Source of the DNA: Pterobdella sp. o SKG-2022
Lineage: Eukaryota; Annelida; Clitellata; Hirudinida; Piscicolidae
NCBI GenBank assembly: GCA_964035795.1
Contig: OZ038322.1
Span: 11,424,038 to 11,488,037, forward strand
Reading direction: 5' to 3'
Length of the DNA: 64,000 nt
Shown here: positions 12,535 to 24,700 of the stretch, piece after piece
Layout of the letters: the number at the start of each line of letters is the position of its first letter
Position numbering within the stretch: position 1 is the stretch's first letter
Made by a program: the position numbers and the translations under genes
Notes under the pieces: model-generated
Databases searched by the model: none
Seen by the model: the letters and a program-made list of their open reading frames with translations, nothing else
Told to the model about the DNA's origin: nothing

Positions 12535-12640
12535 ATCTTTATGGAGGGTTTGGTAGCTAAGCAGTGGTTAAGGCCATATCTCACTGTATCCCAGCCATTC
12601 AAATCATCATGTTTGGCGTCCCCATCCCAGTGCTGCAGCT
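12535..12640 (+). repeat. tRNA-derived SINE-like fragment
   Basis: The segment GGTAGCTAAGCAGTGGTTAA (about 12551-12570) resembles a Pol III A box of tRNA-derived SINEs. ATTCAAATCAT about 30 bases downstream resembles a weak B box. The base composition is richer in G and C than its surroundings, and an 83-codon frame over it looks like chance. No poly(A) tail or target duplication is clear. Confidence 0.3.
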
Positions 12641-13415
12641 TCAAAGGCAAAAATTATTATTTTAACTTTTTTTTTTACTTTTTCTATAACAAGAAGCATT
12701 TTGGATACTGGGTGCAATATATCTTTGGAAATATTATAAAAATAATGCATGAAAGTGTTTATGTAGATATTATCAGAACGTCAGTATTTTAATAAGTTGA
12801 GTTCTAGTTTATATATTTGGCAATGAATCTGTTTAAACTAATTTTTTTGGATTTTCTAAATGCTCACAAAAGTTTTTAGTTATTCGTTTTATTTTGTGTT
12901 ATTTTGTATCTTAATTATTAAATTTTTGTTTTCATTAAAATTTAATAGTAGTATCTCATAAAATGATTATTGCATTCATGTTTTTGGTTAAACATTCCAA
13001 TATAACAATACAAGGTTTTTAAATTGTATTCATGTGTCCATGAAGCTCACTACAAATTAACCGATTTACAGTCTCGATGTAAAATAAAGTTTTGATCTAA
13101 TTGTGATGTTCTTTTTAATTAGTTTTCTAATAAAGATAGACTGTAGAGATGGAAAAAAATGATATTAAAGCACCCCTAAACGATACTTAAATAAACTATT
13201 AGATCAGCTTGGAGATTTGAAAAGTTATCGGTGCTGCATGGCTAAACGTTGGAAAGCTTAATATTACGACTAGAACGAAAGTCTGCTGAGTTTCATTATG
13301 TGATATGGCATATCTCAATAAGTTCCAAAATCCTGCAATCCCAAAGAAACTAACTGTTTTTTTTTATTTATTCAAACTTTCATTTTTTGAAAAAAAAACT
13401 TAGTTAAGAACATTG

Positions 13416-13570
13416 TCAATTGCTAATAAGTTTTTTCCATTGTTTTTTGTCAGTGGCAGTTGTTCTTATTTTATGCAAATCTTCCAATTTCCAATAAATG
13501 TCGAAAAATTTGAGATCTTTTTGTAGAACGGATACTAATGTAGTTTTTGGTCGGCCTCGGGTTGGTTTGG
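13416..13570 (-). pseudogene. 3' remnant of an RTE-like LINE reverse transcriptase
   Basis: The minus strand encodes a run that starts RGRPKTTLVSVLQKDL, continues through a helical Asp/Lys-rich section and ends DKKQWKKLISN before a TGA at 13416-13418. This is the characteristic C-terminus of RTE-type and related LINE polymerases (RGRPxxTW ... Dxx ... DRxxWRxLV). Nothing upstream continues the polymerase, so only the 3' end survives. It is unrelated in sequence to the element at 1812-6200. Confidence 0.6.
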
Positions 13571-13599
13571 TTGGAGCGTGGAAGTAACTAACTTAGAAA

Positions 13600-16500
13600 C
13601 CTAATAATTAATTTTTTAACGTCACAAGCTTTTACCTCAAATGACTTCAAAATTATTATTCATATATTAATTTTTGAGAAATTTATTATTTTTTAGTGTT
13701 TTTTTCTAGTTTTTGACTCAAAAACTCACTGAAAAGTATACTTCAAAAATCAAAAAAAGAGAAGTTTAGTTTCAAAACATTCGCTAGAAATCCATAATCA
13801 GATCTGATGCTGTAATATAAAAAATAAAATAAATTTTCCCCTAATTAATATTTCTTTTTTTTCCCATTGTTCATATAACTTTGTCTATTTTTTTTTTCTA
13901 TATTAAAACGTTCAACTAAAACTTATCTTTTAATGTTATATAGATTTTCAAATTAGCTTAAGTTGAGTTAACTGAAAGCTATATACATTTTTGAATTACT
14001 TCAACTAATTTTTGCCTTTTTTATTTCTATTACTTTTTATAAAAAAGAATGAACTTTGATAAATATATAATTTATAAACGTTCAAAGAATGACTGATATT
14101 TTTGAACCGAATCAAAAAGATTTTTTTGAAAATTTTCATAATCTGTTTGAAATAGCTGTTTAATTTGGCTGGTAAGTACCCGAGGAGTTTTTGAGTCGTT
14201 CTATACCGACATATTCATTTAATAAACAGAAAAATTAAGCACTAAAAATATTTGATAAATAGTACTTGTTCATTCATTTAAAATGTCCATATGTTGAGTA
14301 TTTTAATGAATAGAAGAATGCATTCGATTATAGTGAATGAAATACTTTAGACAAAGAGATTAATATTTTGTGCTGCTCGAGTGAATAGATTAAGGTACAA
14401 AACGAAAATAAATTTCATTATTCTATGGGAATATTATAAAAGCATGACATGTCTTTATCATTCTTATTCCTTTCAAAAAGTTATTTGAGAAGTGAGAGTT
14501 TACACAGAATTTATCATGCTTTTGTACATTTATTAAACTAAAATTTTTGTAAATATAGTTTTTATTTAATTATTGTTCGTAATTTATGAATAATTCTCAA
14601 ATTCCATTCAAATCATTATTGTTGTTCATGATTAATATGCATATTCAATTAACTTAAGACAATCCCTTTTCTGTCATCACTTTTTGTTCCATTTTTTTTT
14701 TTGAAAAATTAAAAAAAGATGAAAAAATGGAAATTAATGAAAACTCTCAGAAAGTTTATTTTTTTAATAGTTTTGAATCTTTTCTCAGTTACTATTTATT
14801 TGTTTTAATTGAGTCACACAATATTAATATATATCTTGATGTTCATTAAGAAATTTTTTCCATAAAACAACTGACGTGCCTTTGAACGTGAATTATTATA
14901 TAATCCCAATGGTGTGTTTGTGATGCTAAAACAACGTTTCACAGCTCGTTCATAATTTTCATTTTAAAAAACCAGCTAAAAATATTAAAAAAAAGGTTTT
15001 TTTCCACAGAGAATTTGTTTTTTTCTTTCTCAAAATGATATTTATGTCTAGAAATTTTAAAATTCAACTTTCAAAAAAACACAAAATTACGTGGTGTTCA
15101 CCAAGACAATGCCTATTTGTAAGGCCATAACAAAACTAATTTTGGACAGAAATTAGTCGCAATTTTGATCGTTTATTTAAATATGTGGCGTGCCAATGCA
15201 TGCACTTCAGAGTGTAAACGTGCAATATGTCCTACTGCCTTACTTGATTCATTTGATCAATTAGAATAATGGCAAAATAAATGATTTATATGTGATAATG
15301 TTCAGCTTTCTCCATTATTGTGCCTTATTGTTTGGTGCAGTCGGTATGACCAAGTTTTTATTTTAAGGTGTGAATTTAGATAAATATACCTTTTCAAAAT
15401 TAAATTTTTAATATATAAACATCAATAAATAAAAGTCAAAACAATTACTTTTTAAAGTTTTTCCATTGACCAAAAACTCTCGAGTGCTTGATAATAAATT
15501 GAAAAATTATTGGATGAAGTTTGAAATTTCTTTTAAAAAAAATTAAAATAATTCATTAAAAGCAACCTATTGAGAATTTTTTGTGCTTCGTGTAATCAGG
15601 CAAGGACTCCTTAAATAGCCGCTGAGCTTGAATCTTGATGCACGCCACACAACTTTTTTGAGCTCAAACGGTTAAAGTTTTAATATTAAAAATAAATTTT
15701 AAAAGTAGGTTTTCTGAAACTCCAAAAATCTAACGTTTTTCAAAAATTGACAGATAGTTTTTTTTTGAAAGTTGCAAGTATCATTACTGATACTTTTAAG
15801 AAGTTACCTTTTATATCAACATATTTCATTGAACTAGATTTTTTGTTTATTACTTGAAAAATTCTTTTACTGACTTAATTTTAAAATATAGTTGGTTGTT
15901 TGATGCGGATGATTTTGATGAAACAACTTTCTCACCCCTCTCCACCATGGCAAGCATCCAGTGGAACAAAGATTTGAATATGTTATTCTTCCTCAACTTT
16001 TTTAACATATTTTGGAACACAGAAACCCTCACAAAAGTGAGCCATTTCAAAATCATCAACTTGAACACATCGCAACTCTTCAGTGATTCCTCAGTCTCTT
16101 CGTCCACAACAAAAAATCAAGTCTCGTCAAGAAGCACCATTCAAAATTTGAAATATCTTCACTATAAAGGATATAAAATAGAAAAACACTCGATAAAAAA
16201 ATCTTTCTATCAAAAGCCGTTGTTTGCAGGTTTTTTACAAAAATTTTTTGTAGTTCACTTTTCCTTCCATTCTGATCATAGTCGCCACAACACATTACAT
16301 AATATTATTACTAACATCTACATACTAATTATGCTATTAATTATGTTGCCAATATTAATGTTATTACTATAGGTAAAACTTGTAGAAATAAAAGTTTTTA
16401 TATCAAAAACTGGCAAATGAAGTTATAATAACAAGCGCTTGTTAGATTATGGTTAGATGCCAAATTATATTGTCCCTTCCATTTCATATTTCCAACTCAA

Positions 16501-17465
16501 AGCCATGATCTTTATGAGATTTAAATAGAACATTTCAAAAATGTATTAAAACTAAATAATGCATTTTTGATGAAATAATTTTTTTAATAGAAGCATTTTC
16601 CAAGTGTTAATTTCTTAAGTGTGACCAATGGGTAAAGCTATTAAAGAAGCACATGGCGCGTATGAATTCGAAATTATTTTGAGTCTTAAAGATGGTTCCA
16701 ATCATTCAACGTCTAGGAGTTCTCAAAACACTGTCAACTAAATTTGAAAACTTCATTATACAAAGAAATTTCAATTTATAAAGCTAAATTTCTCATGGTT
16801 TTAATTTATTACATGTAATTTTTAACGATAATTATTTTTTTGAAGTTTCAACAATATTTTTACGACAAAACAGGCAATCGCTCAAACCCATAAATGAAGT
16901 TGATGGTAATATTATCGTATATTTATATGCAAAAAATTTTTTCTTTCAAAACAAGATCAAAGTGAGAAACTCTATGAGTTTTGCAGCACCTTATCAACGT
17001 CCTAAAAACAAATTAAATTTGAAAGTAAAGAGATGAGAGCGCATTTAAGCTCTAACCCCATTACACGTGAAATATTAGTTTATGTACATGTTGTAGTAGT
17101 TGGAGTTTTTATTGATTTATATGTCGGTTTAACAAAATAAAATTTTTTAGCAGCTATAATCTTCCAAAAGTGTAACTCTATCGTAAGTTTTTAACAGTTA
17201 TGCAAATTTGCTTAAAACTTCGGTAAAAAAAAGTGTTGCATTTGATGGAAAAACTACAATAGCAAAAATCCTAATTGATTTTAATTAAAAATGTATTTTA
17301 AGCTTTTAACCTTTTAACATGACCCATTGAATTATAAAGTTAAATTTATATGTTTTTATTACTGATAAATTTCTTTAAACACCTTTGCTCTTCATTTGAC
17401 ATTTTAGTCGTTTAATATAGTCACATGATTAAAACCTCAAACCTACAGGCAATATATAATTATAA
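13600..17465. other. Intergenic, no confident gene
   Basis: AT-rich DNA between neurexin-like genes A and B. Apart from the uncertain open frame at 15854-16372, I see only short frames broken by stops, homopolymer runs and no conserved domain. Confidence 0.5.
15854..16372 (+). CDS. Unassigned open frame of 172 codons
   Basis: I do not recognise this frame. The stretch 15930-16130 is richer in G/C and codon-like on both strands; an overlapping minus-strand frame (15850-16107, start MDEETEESLKSC) is equally plausible. The plus-strand product has a Ser/Thr-rich middle and a very hydrophobic end (IYILIMLLIMLPILMLLL, about 16314-16367) that could be a membrane anchor. It lies 2.8 kb upstream of the visible start of neurexin-like gene B and could be an early exon of it, but I found no splice link. 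It may be chance. Confidence 0.2.
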   Translation: MKNSFTDLILKYSWLFDADDFDETTFSPLSTMASIQWNKDLNMLFFLNFFNIFWNTETLTKVSHFKIINLNTSQLFSDSSVSSSTTKNQVSSRSTIQNLKYLHYKGYKIEKHSIKKSFYQKPLFAGFLQKFFVVHFSFHSDHSRHNTLHNIITNIYILIMLLIMLPILMLLL

Positions 17466-17602
17466 GACACGATGTTATAAGTTTATTAGCTCACAAAGCT
17501 TTTTGATTTGCTGGGAATCATCACCAAAACCATCATCTGCTGATGATTTCTCAGAAAATCAAAAAGCTTTCAGCTAATAAACTTAAAAGGCATCGTTTCA
17601 TA
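17466..17602. repeat. Imperfect fold-back (inverted repeat)
   Basis: The left arm, with AAGTTTATTAGCT and AAGCTTTTTGATTT (17479-17519), is repeated as its reverse complement on the right (about 17554-17590). Pairing extends outward through CGATG / CATCG and inward through AATCATCA / TGATGATT. The arms are about 60 nt with a loop of about 10 nt. No coding capacity; it may be a miniature fold-back element. Confidence 0.7.
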
Positions 17603-18725
17603 TATTTGTTATACGGTTTCAATGCTTGACTTTTAAGTTTGTTCATATATTTATAGTGTTGTATATACGCCACTATTTTCTTATTTCTATCGTTTTGTAT
17701 GTTTTTAATAACTTATTTCTAGCTCAACCTATTTGGGTGTCTTTACGGTTCTTATAGTTCTTAAAATAATGCATTTGTTTCATGCGCAGTCTTCAACGAC
17801 GACTTTTGCTGCTCTTAACGCGGTTTTAGGGTTTATTGAAGGCTTTCATAAGATTTAAATAACATTCGATGAAGATCTCAAAGTGAATATGAAGTCTCCT
17901 TGAAGAATTGAAATCTACAATGGTGATTCAGTGAAATATGAAAAAAGTATTAATTGCTATGTTCCCTAAGACTTCATGGGACCAACACTCAATTCACTTT
18001 CAACTGAAAGGTTTTTGAACTAACTGAAATAATATAAACCTTTAAAAGGAATTTCAGCTATTATTTTAAATGAAAAATTCTAAAAAATTTTATATCCATA
18101 ATTCTAACCTCTCATTAAAATATAACTAAGTCATATAGCTTTTTCATTCATCGTACACTTTTTCGTCACGAATCTTTTTTGTTTCACACAAAGACGAAGT
18201 GCATGTTTTTGCTGTGCCACCGTTTTTACTAATCCTAATCATTTACTCGCATTGAAAGATTCCCTGTAATTTTTTAAAACTTTTCAGTTATCATGTGACA
18301 TGAATTTTTTTAACTTCAGAAAAGTTTTTCTGTTTGTTGAATGATGTTCTATCTTTCAACAGAGCTTTTATGGAAGTGAAAATATTTTTTGATGGTTAAC
18401 TTTTAAGTTTGGAATGTTTGAAAAATATATTTAAAAGAATTCGTATTTTTAAAATTTTTCATTGAATATAAATGAAAAATTTAAATGTTTGAAATTCAAT
18501 AAAACAACTATAAACTTTTGAAACATCAAAACTGGAAGAGTTGACAGGCACGATAAATCTTCAAACTCACAAAAACATCATAAACTTTATACACTGTTTT
18601 TAAAATATTAATAGTTCAAAAAAATTTCAGAAAATCAGAAATCATCGAAAAATCGTCGAAAATTTTTCACGCAATCAGAATACAATCAAAAATGGAATGG
18701 AAATGATAAGAACAAGAAAAACAAT

Positions 18726-21700
18726 GTGAATTTTAACAGTTTTATAGCAGAGCATCAGATCAATCACCATTACAATTATTCAAGCGGTTGCACAATTGGG
18801 GGTAGGCATAAGCCCTCCGATATGCTTTTTTACAAACACCAAAATATATTTTCTTTTTTTTTAAACAAAGAACTGCGTAAAAACCAACTTATTAAAAATA
18901 CAACCGTCTTTTCTAAGTTTTCTGGGTACAAAAAATTAGGTTATAGTAACACTTTTTCCAAAAAATTTTATCCTCTTGCCTTCAAAAGTTCCGACGCTCC
19001 AACCGCCCTTACAGCTACTGGTTGGCACACGATTCATTCAGGAAAGTCTAGTTCCCAGTCATCCTCAACTCCACACCACATTATTCAAACTTTTTTTCGT
19101 TCACTTAGTATTTCTTTCCCTCACTTTCATACAGCAACATCACCTCTATTGTCTTTGAAACATTCAAATCACAACACTATGTCTTCATTAGGAGAACAGA
19201 AAAGTTTCTATTTACCAAGTAAAATATTTTCTATTCATGAACATTTTGCTAAATTTCATTATCTGCTTTTATTTTTTATATATTTTTAACGGCGCCAAAA
19301 GTAAATGCTCAATTTATACGTGTCACAAACCTTCTCAAATCAGTTTTGGTTATTAAATTTGAAAACAGCGAAACAAAAATTTATGAAGTTTTAAACCTAT
19401 CATAAACTTTAATTTTAGAAACAAGCTTCAACCATGTGTTAGAAAAAATAAAATGGAAAGGAAATGAAGAAATATTGGAAAAGTTGAGCAAAAGAAGACG
19501 TAGATTAGTGCTTGGAAACACTTACAATGCAAAGTTAAAATTTCTAATCAATCGAGTCAACAGTTCATTATTCTTTTCGACCCACGAAGCTGTCATCAGT
19601 GCTAGAGTCCCCTTGAATCATTGGTTCGCTCTCTCCTTCAAGGTAGTAACATTTAAATAAATTTTTATCAGTTTTTTAAACAACTAAAAATATTATTTCA
19701 ATTTAATTTAAAATAATGCTCTATATATTGGGAATTGATTTATTAGGTTATAAAAATATTTTTTGTTTTTGAAAAACAACTCACTATTTTTCCTTCTAGA
19801 TAAAAACAAGAGAGCAAGAAAACTCTCTGCTTCTGCTAATAAGCGATTCAAGCCAGGCAAAAACGTTTTTGTTGATAGCAATATTGAACGGAAAACTTGA
19901 AGCTTCATTTTACTCAATCAATATTAAATTCTCCACTGTTTTGCTCAAAGAAAAAAAACAGAGTTTGCAGCAATATGAAAATAACTACGAGAAATGTGAA
20001 GTGAATGGTTCAAAAAGTGGAAACTCGCTGCTGAACAACAACAAATGGCATACGCTGTACATTACATTTAAGTAACCAAATACCTTTTACACACGTAAAA
20101 ATTTTGTACAAAAATGAATTCAGAACTTACTGACAATTTTTATTTTGAAGTTTAGTTTCCAAACTAATCATCAAAGTTATATTTAGCGTAGAATGTTCAC
20201 ATAGAAGCTTTTTATTCAATTTCCCTGACATTACACAAAATAAATGGTGCCTTAAATCAACTAGACAGCCTCTTTCATCAAATATCAAATTACTCAAAAT
20301 GACTGTTCTATCAGTCTTTACGTGTCCTTTTAAATTGAAAACTAAAAATTTTAATGAAAGATTTTTTACTTATAGTTATTATTGTAATTATTTTCATGCT
20401 GAATAGTTACTGAAGTTCATAATGGTATTAAATAAGGTAGGATTCGAAATAAATATGTTTTAAGAGAATATCGTGGTTTGGCATTATATTGGTTTTAAAT
20501 TTATTAAAAGAGATGGGATAAATATAATTCTTGAATGCTATCTATTTAAGTTATTACCATAAAAAGCAGTATAAATCAACAAAGAAAGTAGGAACATAAA
20601 ATAATGAATTTTTATTGGAGGGCTTTTTTAGAAAAAAAAAACAGTAAATATTCAGCCTATAAATAATATGGCGACTAAAAGACATATAACTCTCACAGAA
20701 TGAAAAGGATTATTTAGAGGAAGTGTTGTGAAATATGACAACGCTTACATTAATTACTTGCCATCATTCTATTTCTAAAACTTTTTAAAATAAACATATG
20801 CTAACACTAATAAATATATTGCACAGAGATGGAAAGTTCAAGGTGGAGGTTGATGGGTGCGTCGAAGATATATTCTATAAAAAAGATAAGCTGTTGGAAG
20901 CATTTGCTGCAAAGCTTTTCAAAGAAGATATGCTGGTGCATCTAGGAGGATGCCCTGTCGGGGTGTCGCAGTGTGTGCTTGCCCATGTGAGTTTCTGCCC
21001 CTCAACACGCTAACCTTTCAATATATCAGCTCAACTATCAATTAATTAATCCAACTTGTATATATTAGTTAAACACTCAATTCAATTCCAACAATAGTTG
21101 AAAAACTGTTGTTTTCTATATAATCTTTCGAAAAAATAAAAACTTTGGAATTCAAAAATGATTTCTATATAGAAAGTATTTTATAGTATTTTGATAGCAT
21201 AACAGAGAATTTATTTAACATGAACATTTAGTTCTATATCACTCATCATTCTAAAAAACTTCAAGTTTGATATTGCAGAATCCGATTATAAATGGCTTTT
21301 TAAAAAATTCGTTTTGTTGTATGGCCCATTAAACCAAATTTATTATAAAATTAAAACATACTCAGGCAGTGACGTCCAAAATAATTGAATTTCACAAAAA
21401 TAAAATTTCCCATATTTTATGCCTTCAAATTTGATTTTCAGCTTTTATTTTTTATAATATATTAGAAAATTTTTGCTCAAAATATGTTGAATTTTTCAAT
21501 ACTTTTTTTTATTCGAGGAATAGATAGCGTGGAAACCAAAACTTTTACAGCCTTTCATAGGGTTCGTTAAACAAGGATTTTTAACGCTTCAATGTTTTAT
21601 TGATATTTACATCATGAAATTACTTTTTGATGTTTTTTCAAAGATTTGCTTCTCGTTTATTTTGGTCGAGGCTTTGAAAACTTTATTGAGTAATAAATCA

Positions 21701-24700
21701 GAATATTTTTTGTCTAAATATTATTAAATGTTTTTGAAACTATTTTTCAAAAATGGCATTTAATTTCAAAACAAAAGTGTATGCTTAATATTGATAAAAA
21801 CTTGAAACTTCAATTTAAAACAGTTTCTCATAAAACTTCAATTACAGAAAAAATTCAATAAATTCAAAAAAAACATCTTAATACCAAACTTTAATTAAAA
21901 AATATCATCAACTTACCCCAGTCGATGGAGTTGAAAGGGTACAAAGGCTGCGTGGCAGATATAGAAGTGATGAGTGACCAGACAAAAGGACAGAGCCTCT
22001 TTGGTGCGCCTGACAGTATGCATCAAGAGGTGCTCCAGGGGTGTCATGGTTAGGCCTGCTTTTATGAGTTTTTGATACTTAGTCATTGTATGAGTTCTCC
22101 CTTGCAATATTTTATTTTGTCATTGAAGTGGTTCTTCCTATGTTATTAATATTAGCCATGGTAAGAGATTCATTCTCATGTTATTAATATTTAGTCATGG
22201 TTACTGGTGCTTCAAAATTTAGTATATTACTATGTTACTAATTAAGGGTACAAGTTAACAGACTGGAACTTGAAATTTAAACAGCTAAAATTTTGACGCG
22301 TTATTATAAAGGTATCAAAAAGGATATTTTCAAAATTATGTTTGATAAGTTGTTTTTATAAAATATTTAAAAATGAATGTTTTTAAAAAATATTATCAAA
22401 AATTCTGATTTATAATTGATTCAAACCTAATGTGCTAGTACGTTGTTAAAATGGTACTTTCAGTGGAGGATAGGTATGCATATTATGAAACGTCATATGT
22501 CAATTTATTTATAACACCTTTTCATAATTATAATTTCAATCAATTTTTACATTCTTTGGGACTTTTGAATTTTTTACGTCTTTTCTCTGGTCTTGAAGAT
22601 AGATTTTTTGTTAACAAAATAGCCTAATTCTGCTGATAATAATAAAGATGGATATAAAATACCTATTTACTGATTAGTGATTATAGTGAAACCACTTATA
22701 CCCATTATTCTTTGATGACGATTTTTTAATGACTATAATCCTAATAAAAGAAAACAAAAATTTAAGTGAACATAACTACCTCAATAAGATTACCCTGTAC
22801 ATTAGCAAATAATAATATAATACTAGACACCCTATATTTCATGAGTTATTACAGAAAATTTTCATAATTTGGACGAAATGAAGCTAAACATAAAGATGAT
22901 ATTTCTCTCAATGAAATTCCCATGTTTAATTTTTCATGAAGTTCACATATGAAGGATCGCTTAACTACCCTATGACTTAATCTCAATTTCAATTTACTCC
23001 CTTTAATTACTTATAAAAAGGTTATGCAGTTTTTCTTTTTAAATTTTGAAAAACATTTTAATGCTTGTTCAATTTTATAAACTCAATTTAATTTTTATGA
23101 GTTTCTAGCTTTCTGTGTTGCTTACTAACCATTTGCTAATGTTTGGTTCACTTGTTTTAGTATATAATCCAGCAATAATGCTTATAGACGGTTTAACATA
23201 TTGGCATTCTATTTACTTTTTTTCTCATACGCAGTATTATTACGGTTTTATTGATTTAGTTTTGTTTTTTACCTGAAACCCTCTGCGGTAGAAATGGTTT
23301 GGTAAGAAAAAAGTATTATATAATTCTAGTTTTTGAAGTTTACTTTCGTTATTGTATTGTAGAACCAGTGAGAGGCTGCGACGAATTGAGGTGCATGAAT
23401 GGAGGTCAATGCCAGCAAGAATGGGAAGTTTACTCATGCAATTGTGATGTCACTTCGTATGTCGGTCCTACCTGCCAAGACGGTGATGTCCATTGTAATT
23501 TAATTTTGTTTCACGTTATACTCTTTTTTATTACCATTTATGAAAAATTCTAAATGGAGATTAGTGAAGAATTTGTTTAAAATATTTTCAACATGAATTC
23601 ATGAAAGTTTTAGTTGAAAACTGCCTATAGAATAAACTGAAGCCTCAAAAAGATTGACGTATCAATAATGAGAAGATCGATGGGCGGAACCTTAAAAGTT
23701 ATTCAATATAGTGCCAACTTTTAAATAACTGGTAGAAGCGACTAAAATGTTCAATCTTTTTTCAACAAATCGGAGAATTTTCGAAAAAAAGAAAAAGTTG
23801 AGTTATAAAATAAAGAATATAAAGCATTTCAACGCCGAGAGATAGGCTTGAGCGGCTTATGCTGCTTTTTTTTTAGATTTTATAATCTTTATAAATTTCA
23901 CACCTATTTAAACGTGACTTGCATTAAAGAAATTGACACTATTCAAAGTTAGTTTTGAATGTGTATCAAATCAATTTAGATAATTTCATATTTCACTTAA
24001 AACAATGCATTAGTGATCATAATATCAGTAAATCTCCTCAAGAGGCTGTGACGTACGTCTTCGGAGGGTATCAAATGAGACATGAAGAAGGAACTGATGG
24101 AAAATCAAAAATTCCAAGCAAACATCCAAATGAATTTTTTGGTGGGATAAAAAATAAATGTTAAGATAAATTTACACATAAAAATTGTTCTAAAACTCAC
24201 GTGGAAATTAAAAATTCATAGAAAATGATAGAGAAAGAGAAAAAAAGAATGGAGAAATAATAATAAGGTTCAGCGAAAGCGAAAGGTCAGATACGGTGGA
24301 AGATGTGATGTGTTTTGGATTGAGAACCCGACAAGTGAGTTGAATACCGCTAATTACATCACCAATAAGCACCTTAACATGAATATAACATTGAACTGAA
24401 AAAAACTCATAATTTTTTTGCATTCCTTATCTTAAACTTAATTGGACAAAATTTGTTTGTTCAAAATAAGTTTTTTCCAACTGAAAATCAAGAGTTTGTT
24501 TGATTTTGTCGATTTTCAAATAAAAACATTGCCTTCATGCTTAACTTGAAGATTTCAGGTTTCCATTTTCCTAGAATAAATTTGCAAGCACTTAAAACCA
24601 ATATAAAACAAAATTAGTCTTAATGGAATGTTGTATTAGAGAATATATAATTAAATTAGAATTTTAAAATGTCCATGCGTCAATCTAAAACTTGAACTTA

